Translations under genes and position numbers: made by a program
Part shown: one piece after another, positions 18,904-27,000 of the stretch
Numbering within the stretch: the first letter of the stretch is position 1
How the letters are laid out: the number at the start of each line of letters is the position of its first letter
Source of the DNA: Mycetocola sp.
Lineage (GTDB): Bacteria; Actinomycetota; Actinomycetes; Actinomycetales; Microbacteriaceae
DNA: 64,000 nucleotides
Direction of reading: 5' to 3'
NCBI RefSeq assembly: GCF_025464835.1
Contig: NZ_JAODMP010000029.1
Span: 1 to 64,000, forward strand
Notes under the pieces: generated by a model
The model's database searches: none
Told to the model about the DNA's origin: nothing
The model's input: the letters and a program-made list of their open reading frames with translations, nothing else

Positions 18904-20132
18904 CAGGACAGGGCGTTAAGCCACAGCTTGCGGGCCTCGAGAGCGTCGGTAGCCTCGGCGATCCGAGCCTGATCGCCTGATACCTTCGCCTCCTCGAGTT
19001 CGCTTTCGAGCTTCGCGATGGCGGCGTTCAGCTGCCCGGCGAGACCCTCGGTTCGCGCCTTCGTCTCGGGGTTGTTGCGCTTCCAGTGGTCATCATCGAG
19101 CGTGCGCAGGTGCTGTTCCACCTTGCGCAGCCGGTCCTCGACGTTCTTGACCTGGTCGCGGGGAACCTTACCGATCTCGTCCCAACGGCGCTGGATATCA
19201 GCAAGCGCTGAACGCACCTTGTCGCGGTCTTTTTCGACCAGAAGGGGCTCTGCCTCGTCCAGAAGGGCGAGCTTCGCGTCGAGGTTTCCCTGGAACTCTG
19301 CGTTGTCGCGAGCATCCACCTCGGACTTCGCCGCGTAGATCGCGTCACCGGCGGCCTTGAACCTGGCCCACAGTGCGTCGTCGTGCCGCTTGCCCGCGCG
19401 ACCGGACTGCTTCCACTCGTCGAGGAGCGCACGATAGCCGGGGATGCCGTCGACACCTTTTTCGATAAGGGCTTCGGCTTTCTCGATCAGCGCCTGCTTG
19501 CGGGACTTCGCGTCCTTGTGCACGGTGTCGAGCTCGGCGAAGAACGCACGACGGTTCTGCTCGATCGTCGACTTGGCGGAACGGAAGCGCTTCCAGAGGT
19601 CGTTCGCTTCGCCCTTGGGCAGCTTCGGACCTTCCTGCTGGTGCGTCTGCCACTGTGCGAACAACGCGTTGATCTGCTCGGTGGTGTTCTTCCACTGCGC
19701 TTTCGCTGGGTCCTGCGCGGCCAGCTTCTCAGCTTCCTGGACGATCGCGGTCCGCGCGGCCAGCGCCTCGGCGACGGCGGCCTTCGCCTCCTCGCCCCGC
19801 TGTTCGGTCAGCTCACCGACGGTGCTGTCGAGCGCAGCGACCCGCGCCTTGAGGCTCTCGAGGTCGCCGACGGCGTTCGCGCCATCAAGATTCTTGGCAA
19901 GGCGGGCAACAGCCGATGCGACATCCGCAGCCGGTGCTCCCCGCTTCACGCGCTGCTCGAGGAGCGTCACCTGGCCTGCCAGGTCGATGAACTTGCGCTC
20001 GAAGTAGGCGAGAGCCTCTTCGGCGGTGCCATCGGGGTACTGGCCGACCTCGCGCCAGTCGTCACCCTCGCGGACGAAGACGGCGCCGGACTCGTCGACG
20101 CGACCCCATGGTTGCTGCTCTGAATTGGACAC
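18903..20132 (-). CDS. DUF349 domain-containing coiled-coil protein
   Basis: This 409-aa, largely alpha-helical charged protein contains repeated DUF349-type units of the form LWKRFRSAKSTIEQ and LWARFKAAGDAIYAA, separated by coiled-coil segments. Its biochemical role is not established. Actinobacterial members lie near rel and ppi genes, as here. I chose GTG at 20132 because AAGGTGAGG lies 3 nt upstream on its strand. The frame continues to GTG at 20141. It is first in a two-gene unit with the PAP2 phosphatase. Confidence 0.85.
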   Translation of the reverse strand: MSNSEQQPWGRVDESGAVFVREGDDWREVGQYPDGTAEEALAYFERKFIDLAGQVTLLEQRVKRGAPAADVASAVARLAKNLDGANAVGDLESLKARVAALDSTVGELTEQRGEEAKAAVAEALAARTAIVQEAEKLAAQDPAKAQWKNTTEQINALFAQWQTHQQEGPKLPKGEANDLWKRFRSAKSTIEQNRRAFFAELDTVHKDAKSRKQALIEKAEALIEKGVDGIPGYRALLDEWKQSGRAGKRHDDALWARFKAAGDAIYAAKSEVDARDNAEFQGNLDAKLALLDEAEPLLVEKDRDKVRSALADIQRRWDEIGKVPRDQVKNVEDRLRKVEQHLRTLDDDHWKRNNPETKARTEGLAGQLNAAIAKLESELEEAKVSGDQARIAEATDALEARKLWLNALS

Positions 20133-20153
20133 GTGCCTCACCTTGCTGTGGGT

Positions 20154-20171
20154 GTCACACTCGCGTGTGAC
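20154..20171. terminator. Perfect hairpin between the cyclophilin and DUF349 genes
   Basis: GTCACAC 154-160 and GTGTGAC 165-171 (add 20000) form a 7-bp stem with loop TCGC. It lies downstream of the minus-strand cyclophilin gene and 22 nt before the DUF349 start. There is no T-run, so it may be a weak terminator or an operator-like palindrome. Confidence 0.4.
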
Positions 20172-20219
20172 CGGAAACTCTGCTCAAGCCTATTACGTCG
20201 GGGGTTGCGCCCGGGATAG

Positions 20220-21011
20220 CTATTCGACGCTGACACCGGTGATCGCTACCGGGACAGTCGGCGGGCCGTCTGTGGCGCCGCCCTCGATGCCCTTGTCGAT
20301 CACTGCCGTTTTCAGTTCGTCGAGTCCCGATGTCACGGTGCCGAGCACGGTGTAGCCGCCGGCGGCATCCGAGGGGATCGTGGTCTCTTCGTAGACGATG
20401 AAGAACTGGCTGCCGTTGCTGTACGCATCGCCGCTCTGCCTGGCCATGGCGATTGTTCCGGCGGGGTAGACGTCATCCGCCGGGGCGTTCTCGACAGGGC
20501 CGTAGCTGTAACCGGGGCCGCCGCTGCCGTCGCCCTCCGGGTCGCCGCACTGAAGCACGAAGAAGCCGCCGTTGGTGAGGCGGTGACAGGAGACCCCGGT
20601 GTAGAAACCGCTCTGGGTGAGGGAAACGAACGAGGCGACGCCCTGCGGTGCGGCGGCGCCGTCGAGTTCGATCCCGAGCGGCACGTCGTTGATGCTCAGC
20701 GTGCCGGCCCAGGTCCGGCCCTCGGCCAGGTCCGGATCCGGCACGCTGCCCACGTTCTCACCGGTGGGCGGAGCGGTCTCAGTCGGCTCCGGCTCAGCGG
20801 AAGCGACCGGTTTGCCTGGTCCTGCCGAGAAATAGGCGAGCTGCGCGAATGTGGCGCCTGCGGCGACCGCGACGATCGCGAGAACGGCGATCCAGTTGTC
20901 GCGTGCACGACGGCGAATCCGGTACTGGTGCATTGCCTGGCGGGCCCGGTATCCCCTGAGACGTTCGCGGTTCGCTCGAGCCGCACGATCGTCGATCTTG
21001 CTGGGTGCCAC
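20220..21011 (-). CDS. Membrane-anchored cyclophilin-type peptidyl-prolyl cis-trans isomerase
   Basis: The enzyme isomerises peptide bonds before proline. The 263-aa product has a basic N-terminus, one transmembrane helix (about 39-58), a P/T/E-rich linker (about 65-95) and an extracytoplasmic cyclophilin domain with CHRLTNGGF (Arg144) and SNGSQFFIVY. QCGDPEGDGSGGPGY replaces the more common QGGDxxGxG. GTG at 21011 is selected because GGAGGA lies 6 nt upstream on that strand, although the frame is open to 21200. The order rel - cyclophilin - DUF349 is common in actinobacteria. The likely role is folding of exported proteins. Confidence 0.9.
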   Translation of the reverse strand: MAPSKIDDRAARANRERLRGYRARQAMHQYRIRRRARDNWIAVLAIVAVAAGATFAQLAYFSAGPGKPVASAEPEPTETAPPTGENVGSVPDPDLAEGRTWAGTLSINDVPLGIELDGAAAPQGVASFVSLTQSGFYTGVSCHRLTNGGFFVLQCGDPEGDGSGGPGYSYGPVENAPADDVYPAGTIAMARQSGDAYSNGSQFFIVYEETTIPSDAAGGYTVLGTVTSGLDELKTAVIDKGIEGGATDGPPTVPVAITGVSVE

Positions 21012-21161
21012 GTGGATCCTCCAAGGTGCCGGTGCGCAGTCGCGCAGGGGAGGAGCTTGTGGCATCCTCACCCTGTTGCACTTTACGGTCACCGCGGTCT
21101 GCCTGCCAAATGGTCGTGGGTGCTGCGGAGGCCGCCCGGACACGGTGTCGGCGGGTACGGC

Positions 21162-21167
21162 TAGCCT
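21162..21167 (+). promoter_or_regulatory. Predicted -10 element, leaderless rarA transcript
   Basis: TAGCCT is followed by 6 nt and then ATG at 21174. There is no Shine-Dalgarno sequence before the start. Confidence 0.45.
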
Positions 21168-21173
21168 TGCATC

Positions 21174-22631
21174 ATGGCTAATACGACAGCAGCGCTGCAC
21201 TCAGGCAGTGTCCCGCTCGCCGTCCGAATGCGGCCGACGAGCCTTGACGAGGTCGCCGGCCAGCGCCACCTGCTGAAACCAGGGTCTCCTCTGGTCAGCC
21301 TCGCCACGAGCAAGTCCGGAGACAAGGGCTCGGTGTCCGTCATCCTCTGGGGGCCGCCAGGCACAGGCAAGACAACCATTGCGCAGTCGATCGCCCACAG
21401 CTCGGGTCGCCGGTTCGTCGAACTGTCCGCCGTGTCGGCTGGCGTTCGTGACGTACGGCAGGTGATGGACGAGGCGATGACCAGTCGTGACCTCTATGGT
21501 CTGTCCACTGTCCTGTTCCTCGATGAGATCCACCGATTCACCAAGGCACAACAGGATGCCCTCCTGCCCGGTGTCGAGAACGGCTGGGTCATCCTTGTAG
21601 CGGCGACGACCGAGAACCCGTCGTTCTCGGTCATTTCACCCCTGCTTTCCCGTTCGCTGCTCCTGACACTCGAGCAGCTCAGCGACGAGGATCTCCGCGT
21701 CGTCCTCGACCGGGCCATCGACGACCCGCGCGGCCTCGGCGGTCGATTCGAGGTCACCGATGACGCCCGCGACACGATCATCCGGCTGGCCTCCGGCGAC
21801 GCGCGCCGTGCGCTGACCGCGTTGGAGGCGGCATCCGTCAGTGCTGACTCCCTGACCATGAACACCGGCGCGGAGCCTTCGGCAGAAGTTACCGTCGAGG
21901 TCGGTGCGGATCTCGACGACGTCGATGACAGCGACGATGCAGGGGAGTCGGCGATTCCGGCTGCCCCGCCCGCAGCATCCGGCACCCGCCCGGTGATCAC
22001 CGCAGACGTGGTGTCGTCGGCTGTGGATCGAGCCCTGCTCCGGTATGACCGGAACGGCGACGAGCACTACGACGTCATCAGCGCCTTCATCAAATCCATC
22101 CGCGGTTCCGACGTCGACGCTGCACTGCATTACCTGGCCCGGATGATCGAGGCAGGGGAGGACCCCCGCTTCATCTCGCGACGGATCATCGTCTCGGCGG
22201 CCGAGGACATCGGCATGGCCGACCCGAACGCGCTCGTCATCGCCGTCGCGGCAGCCGACTCCGTGCAGTTCATCGGCATGCCTGAAGGGCGCATCCCGCT
22301 CGCCGAAGCCGTGGTGTACCTCGCGACGGCAGCGAAGTCGAACGCCTCATACGTCGCCATCGACCGGGCCATCGCCGACGTTCGCGCCGGGAACTTCGGC
22401 CGCGTGCCGAAACCGATGCGCGACGCCCACTACGCCGGTGCGAAACGGCTCGGCCACGGCAAGGGTTACCGGTACCCGCACGATGCCGACGTCGGCGTCG
22501 TCGAACAGCAATACCTCCCAGACGAACTGCGCGGCGTGCGCTACTACCAGCCCACCCAGCACGGCAACGAACGGGATGTGTCGTCCCGGCTGGCGAAGCT
22601 GCTGCGGATCGTGCGTGGCGGGCGCGGCTGA
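21174..22631 (+). CDS. rarA: Replication-associated recombination protein A (RarA/MgsA-type AAA+ ATPase)
   Basis: RarA is a clamp-loader-related ATPase acting at stalled replication forks. The 485-aa product has Walker A GPPGTGKT (60-67), Walker B FLDEIHRF (115-122), a sensor region AATTENPSFS and the C-terminal tetramerisation domain ending in ..YLPDELRGVRYYQPT, which is diagnostic for the family. An acidic and Ala/Pro-rich stretch of about 40 residues (about 235-275) interrupts the conserved core and is absent from E. coli RarA. The start fits a leaderless transcript. Confidence 0.94.
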   Translation: MANTTAALHSGSVPLAVRMRPTSLDEVAGQRHLLKPGSPLVSLATSKSGDKGSVSVILWGPPGTGKTTIAQSIAHSSGRRFVELSAVSAGVRDVRQVMDEAMTSRDLYGLSTVLFLDEIHRFTKAQQDALLPGVENGWVILVAATTENPSFSVISPLLSRSLLLTLEQLSDEDLRVVLDRAIDDPRGLGGRFEVTDDARDTIIRLASGDARRALTALEAASVSADSLTMNTGAEPSAEVTVEVGADLDDVDDSDDAGESAIPAAPPAASGTRPVITADVVSSAVDRALLRYDRNGDEHYDVISAFIKSIRGSDVDAALHYLARMIEAGEDPRFISRRIIVSAAEDIGMADPNALVIAVAAADSVQFIGMPEGRIPLAEAVVYLATAAKSNASYVAIDRAIADVRAGNFGRVPKPMRDAHYAGAKRLGHGKGYRYPHDADVGVVEQQYLPDELRGVRYYQPTQHGNERDVSSRLAKLLRIVRGGRG

Positions 22632-22644
22632 TCCGTCCTCGTGT

Positions 22645-22809
22645 TAGGCTTACTGCTGGCCTAGACCCGGTTTGAGCGAGCGGCTGCGCGAAAACCCTGG
22701 TTGACGGACGTGTTCATTAGCCGAACACCCCTGGCTCACCCCTCTGACTTTCCGGTTCGCCTCAGCGCGTGCCGGCACATCCAGTTTGAGATTCCATCGA
22801 AAGGAAACC
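22645..22809 (+). promoter_or_regulatory. Promoter and long structured leader of rpsD
   Basis: A -10-like TAGGCT at 22645-22650 would give a 5' UTR of about 150 nt. That UTR contains a hairpin GTGTTC 22710-22715 / GAACAC 22723-22728 and the palindrome GTGCCGGCAC near 22771. S4 is an autogenous regulator in other bacteria, so a control role is possible. I do not recognise a described S4 leader motif. Confidence 0.4.
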
Positions 22810-23439
22810 GTGTCTACCAAGTCACGTACACGCAGCAAGACCCGCCTGTCCCGGGCACTGGGCATCGCCCTCACCCCGAAGGCAGCCAAGTACCTTGAGA
22901 AGCGCCCATACGCTCCGGGCGAGCACGGCCGCACCAAGCGCAAGACCGACTCCGACTACGCGGTGCGGCTTCGTGAGAAGCAGCGCCTGCGCGCCCAGTA
23001 CGGCATCCGCGAGAAGCAGCTGAAGATTGCGTTCGAAGAGGCTCGTCGCGTCAAGGGCCTGACCGGTGAAAACCTCGTCGAGATCCTCGAGACCCGTCTC
23101 GACGCGCTCCTCGTGCGTTCGGCCATCGCCCGCACCACGGCGCAGGCCCGCCAGATGGTTGTTCACCGCCACATCCTCGTCGACGGCCAGCTCGTCGACC
23201 GTCCGTCCTTCCGCGTGAAGCCCGGGCAGCTCATCCACGTCAAGGCACGGAGCGAAGGCACCGAGCCGTTCCAGGTTGCAGCGGCCGGCGGACACGTCGA
23301 CGTTCTCCCGAAGCTCCCGCCGTACCTCGAGGTCGAACTCGACAAGCTGCAGGCACGTCTCGTGCGCGCCCCGAAGCGTGCCGAAGTTCCCGTGACCTGT
23401 GAAGTTCAGTTCGTCGTGGAGTACTACGCAGCTCGCTAA
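22810..23439 (+). CDS. rpsD: 30S ribosomal protein S4
   Basis: S4 nucleates assembly of the 30S body by binding 16S rRNA. The 209-aa product has the N-terminal S4 domain, and the S4 RNA-binding motif near RLDALLVRSAIARTTAQARQMV. The N-terminus has no zinc cysteines, so it is the C-minus form. The frame opens at 22786, but GTG at 22810 has AAAGGA 5 nt upstream and yields the standard start STKSRTRSK. It stands outside the alpha operon, as in other Micrococcales, and is followed by a strong terminator. Confidence 0.97.
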   Translation: MSTKSRTRSKTRLSRALGIALTPKAAKYLEKRPYAPGEHGRTKRKTDSDYAVRLREKQRLRAQYGIREKQLKIAFEEARRVKGLTGENLVEILETRLDALLVRSAIARTTAQARQMVVHRHILVDGQLVDRPSFRVKPGQLIHVKARSEGTEPFQVAAAGGHVDVLPKLPPYLEVELDKLQARLVRAPKRAEVPVTCEVQFVVEYYAAR

Positions 23440-23459
23440 GCGATTCGCTTATCGCTGAA

Positions 23460-23490
23460 CGGGGTCGCGGCATTGCCGCGGCCCCGTTTT
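23460..23490 (+). terminator. Rho-independent terminator after rpsD
   Basis: An 11-bp stem pairs CGGGGTCGCGG 23460-23470 with CCGCGGCCCCG 23476-23486, including one G-T pair, with loop CATTG. It is followed by TTTT and TCG. Confidence 0.88.
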
Positions 23491-23582
23491 CGCGTCCCAA
23501 CGGCATTCGGCGGCGCCCGTGTCTTGCCCGATAGGATGAATAGCTTGGAAGCATCCGCGCCCACAGTAATGGAGGAGCCCCT

Positions 23583-23816
23583 ATGAAGAACCTGCTCTGG
23601 TTGATCGCAGGCATCGGCGCCGGTTTCGTGGTCGCCCACGAAATCAACAAAACGCAGCGCGGCAAGGAATTCTTCGCCGACCTCGACATCAAGCTTCGCG
23701 AATTCAGTGAGACGGTCGCTGATGCGTACAAAGAGCGTGAAGCCGAGCTTCGCGACAGAATCGACGACATCGCCCGGAACGCTGAGGACGCACTCGGCGA
23801 CCTCAACAAGAACTGA
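23583..23816 (+). CDS. Small membrane-anchored helical protein, YtxH-like, function unknown
   Basis: This 77-aa protein has an N-terminal hydrophobic helix (about 3-19, LLWLIAGIGAGFVVAH) and a charged amphipathic remainder predicted to be helical or coiled-coil. The GxGAGFVxxxxxN..RGKEFF arrangement resembles YtxH-type small membrane proteins. I cannot assign a function. Small proteins at this position between rpsD and alaS are usual in actinobacteria. The start is well supported by GGAGGAG 5 nt before the ATG, and a -10-like TAGGAT lies at 23532-23537. Confidence 0.75.
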   Translation: MKNLLWLIAGIGAGFVVAHEINKTQRGKEFFADLDIKLREFSETVADAYKEREAELRDRIDDIARNAEDALGDLNKN

Positions 23817-23859
23817 TCCACGCGTTTTCGCGTATCCCTGAACTTTCTCGAACGGACCC

Positions 23860-26517
23860 ATGAAGACCGCTGATATTCGCCAGCGCTGGCTTGATTTCTT
23901 TGCCGAGCGCGGCCACACCGTCGTCCCCTCAGCCTCGCTGGTCTCCGACGACCCGTCGCTGCTGTTCACCGTCGCCGGCATGGTCCCTTTCGTTCCGTAC
24001 CTCACCGGGCTGGTGCCTGCGCCATACCCGCGCGCGACGAGCGTGCAGAAGTGCATCCGCACCAACGACATCGAAGAGGTCGGCAGAACTCCCCGCCACG
24101 GCACGTTCTTCCAGATGAACGGAAACTTCTCGTTCGGCGACTACTTCAAGGAGGGGGCGATCGCCCACGCGTGGGAGCTGCTCACCACACCGGAGAGCGC
24201 CGGGGGATACGGGTTCGACGAGAAGGACCTGTGGGTCACCGTCTACAAGGACGACGACGAGGCAATCGCGCTGTGGAAGAAGATCGCCGGCCTGCCTGAC
24301 GAGCGCATCCAGCGCCTGGACAAGGACACCAACTACTGGCACACCGGCCAGCCCGGCCCCGCTGGCCCCTGCTCGGAGATTTTCTTCGACCGCGGCCCCG
24401 CGTACGGCGTCGAAGGCGGACCGGCGACGGATGACGACCGTTACGTCGAAATCTGGAACCTCGTCTTCATGCAGTACCTGATCGGCGATGTGCGCTCGAA
24501 GACGGAATTCCGGATCGAGCGGGAACTGCCGCGCAAGAACATCGACACAGGCATGGGCCTCGAACGGGTCGCGTTCCTCAAGCAGGGTGTCGAGAACATG
24601 TACGAGATCGACCAGATCCGGCCGGTGCTCGATCGCGCAGCCGAACTCTCCGGCCGCCGTTACGGTGCCGACCACGGCGATGATGTCCGGATGCGCGTCA
24701 TCGCCGACCATGTGCGCAGTTCGCTGATGCTCATGAGCGACGGAGTCTCGCCGTCGAACGAGGGCCGCGGGTACATCCTGCGCCGTCTGATGCGCAGGAC
24801 AGTACGCGCCATGCGCCTGCTCGGCGTAGACGGAGCGTCGTTCCCCGAACTCTTCGCGGCCTCACGCGACGCCATGAAGTCGTCGTACCCCGAGGTCGAA
24901 CACGACTACTCGCGAATCTCCCAGGCCGCTTTCGGCGAAGAAGAGACCTTCCTCCGCACACTGGCCGGCGGAACCACCATCCTCGATCTCGCCGTCGCGA
25001 AGACCAAGGACACCGGAAGCGCGCGGCTGCCAGGCGACACAGCCTTCCTGCTGCACGACACATACGGCTTCCCGATCGACCTGACCCTGGAGATCGCCGA
25101 AGAGGCCGGGCTGTCTGTCGACCGCACGGCATTCGACGCCCTCATGTCGAAGCAGCGCTCGATGGCGAAGGCAGACGCGAAGGCGAAGAAGACGGCTCTC
25201 GCCGACATGTCCGTGTACAGCGCGTTCCGCGCGCACGGTGAGACGGTGTTCACCGGCTACACCGAGCTCGAGACCGAGTCGCGTATCCTCGGCCTCATCG
25301 TCGACGGACACTCCGTGACAACAGCAGCTGCGGGCGACATCGCCGAAGTCATCCTCGCCGAGACGGCCCTGTACGCGGAGTCCGGCGGGCAGGAAGCGGA
25401 CCGGGGACTCATCGTCGGCCCCGGTTTCGAACTCGAAGTCCTCGACGTCCAGAAGCCCGTCAAGGGACTGATCAGCCACAAGGTCCAGGTCTCACGGGGA
25501 GAGGTTGGTGTCGGCAGTCTTGCCAAAAGCGTCGTCGACGCGGACTACCGCCGTGGTGCGAAACAGGCCCACTCCGGCACCCACATCATCCACGCCGCCC
25601 TGCGCCAGATCCTCGGGCCGAACGCGCACCAGTCCGGTTCGTACAACAAGGCCGGGTACCTCCGCCTCGACTTCACCTGGAACTCCGGACTGTCGCCGGA
25701 GACCCGCTCGGAGATCGAAGAGGTCTCCAACAACGCCATCCGCGACAACCTCGAAGTCGTCACCAGGGAGCTCCCGCTCGACGAGGCGAAATCTCTCGGT
25801 GCGATGGCGCTGTTCGGCGAGAAGTACGGCGATGTCGTCCGAGTCGTCGACATCGGCGGACCGTGGTCCCGGGAACTCTGCGCAGGAACCCACGTCGCCT
25901 CGAGCGCCGAGATCGGGATGATCAACCTCGTAAGCGAATCAAGCGTCGGTTCCACCAACCGGCGCGTCGAATCGCTCGTCGGTCTCGAGGCATTCCGTGA
26001 CCTCGCCGCCGAGCGCGCCATCGTGTCGCAGCTCACCTCATCGCTGAAGACACCGCGGGAGCAGTTGCCTGACCGCATCGCTGAACTCGTCGCGAGCCTC
26101 AAGCAGGCCGAGAAGAAGATCCAGTCGTTCGAAGCCCGTGCGCTCTCCGAACGCATCCCTGGTCTTGTCTCGTCCGCGCGCGACGGCGGCGGCTACCGCA
26201 TCGTCGCCGAAGCACTCGGAGCGATGGCGTCGCAGGACGACCTCCGGGCGCTCGTAACGGGTGTCCGCGAACGGCTCGGCTCCGACGCATCCGTCGTCGC
26301 GCTTGCCGCCACCGTGAACGACCGCCCGATCGTCATCGTCGCCACCAACGACGCCGCCCGTAAGGTCGGGGCGAAAGCAGGCCAGCTGGCCCGCACCGCT
26401 GCCGGGGTCCTCGGCGGCGGAGGCGGTGGCAAGGACGACCTTGCCCAGGGCGGCGGGTCGGATGCGGCAGCGATCCCCGCAGCTCTCTCGGCCATCGTCG
26501 ACGCGGTCGCCCGCTAA
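23860..26517 (+). CDS. alaS: Alanine-tRNA ligase
   Basis: AlaRS charges tRNA-Ala and edits mischarged Ser or Gly. The 885-aa product has the class II catalytic core (starting MKTADIRQRWLDFF, with motif 2 around RNTPRHG-like GRTPRHGTFFQM and GNFSFGDYF) and a tRNA-recognition domain. An editing domain with the zinc ligands HSGTHIIH and CAGTHV comes next, then a DHHA1/C-Ala domain ending with a glycine-rich GGGGGGKDD motif. Its length is normal for the family. The ribosome site is weak. ruvX and mltG follow closely, which is the typical actinobacterial order. Confidence 0.97.
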   Translation: MKTADIRQRWLDFFAERGHTVVPSASLVSDDPSLLFTVAGMVPFVPYLTGLVPAPYPRATSVQKCIRTNDIEEVGRTPRHGTFFQMNGNFSFGDYFKEGAIAHAWELLTTPESAGGYGFDEKDLWVTVYKDDDEAIALWKKIAGLPDERIQRLDKDTNYWHTGQPGPAGPCSEIFFDRGPAYGVEGGPATDDDRYVEIWNLVFMQYLIGDVRSKTEFRIERELPRKNIDTGMGLERVAFLKQGVENMYEIDQIRPVLDRAAELSGRRYGADHGDDVRMRVIADHVRSSLMLMSDGVSPSNEGRGYILRRLMRRTVRAMRLLGVDGASFPELFAASRDAMKSSYPEVEHDYSRISQAAFGEEETFLRTLAGGTTILDLAVAKTKDTGSARLPGDTAFLLHDTYGFPIDLTLEIAEEAGLSVDRTAFDALMSKQRSMAKADAKAKKTALADMSVYSAFRAHGETVFTGYTELETESRILGLIVDGHSVTTAAAGDIAEVILAETALYAESGGQEADRGLIVGPGFELEVLDVQKPVKGLISHKVQVSRGEVGVGSLAKSVVDADYRRGAKQAHSGTHIIHAALRQILGPNAHQSGSYNKAGYLRLDFTWNSGLSPETRSEIEEVSNNAIRDNLEVVTRELPLDEAKSLGAMALFGEKYGDVVRVVDIGGPWSRELCAGTHVASSAEIGMINLVSESSVGSTNRRVESLVGLEAFRDLAAERAIVSQLTSSLKTPREQLPDRIAELVASLKQAEKKIQSFEARALSERIPGLVSSARDGGGYRIVAEALGAMASQDDLRALVTGVRERLGSDASVVALAATVNDRPIVIVATNDAARKVGAKAGQLARTAAGVLGGGGGGKDDLAQGGGSDAAAIPAALSAIVDAVAR

Positions 26518-26520
26518 CCC

Positions 26521-26997
26521 GTGATGATCCGCAGTGGCGTCCGGGTCGGCATCGATGTCGGCAAGGCGCGAATCGGTGTCGCCAGGTCGGATGCGCACGC
26601 CATGCTGGCAACCCCGATCGAGACGGTTCCCCGTGCGGCCACCGGCGACGCTGACATCCGGCGCATCCTGCAGATCACCGAAGAGCTGGACCCGATAGAA
26701 ATCGTCGTCGGGCTGCCACTCGCTCTCTCGGGTGGGCACACCGCCTCCACCGACGACGCCGTGACATTCGCGACGGCGCTGGCGACAGCATCCGGCATCC
26801 CGGTCCGCCTCGTCGACGAACGACTGTCGACGGTGTCCGCGCACTCCGCGCTGCGGACCTCAGGCAAACGCCAAAAGGGGTCACGCGGAATTGTCGACCA
26901 GGTCGCCGCCGTCATAATCTTGCAACATGCCCTGGACGCTGAGCGGGGCAGCGCTGTGCCCCCCGGCTCGCTAGTCGGCACGAACGAAGGACCCTAG
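26521..26997 (+). CDS. ruvX: RuvX/YqgF family putative pre-16S rRNA nuclease
   Basis: This 158-aa RNase H-like protein has the N-terminal acidic motif GIDVGKARIGVARSD and VVGLPLALSGG. The C-terminal half carries VRLVDERLSTVSA, with the conserved DERLST. YqgF matures the 5' end of 16S rRNA in E. coli and was earlier described as a Holliday junction resolvase homologue. It begins with GTG (26521) or ATG (26524) 3-6 nt after alaS, and is followed 3 nt later by mltG, so all three are likely one operon. Confidence 0.9.
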   Translation: MMIRSGVRVGIDVGKARIGVARSDAHAMLATPIETVPRAATGDADIRRILQITEELDPIEIVVGLPLALSGGHTASTDDAVTFATALATASGIPVRLVDERLSTVSAHSALRTSGKRQKGSRGIVDQVAAVIILQHALDAERGSAVPPGSLVGTNEGP

Positions 26998-27000
26998 GAC

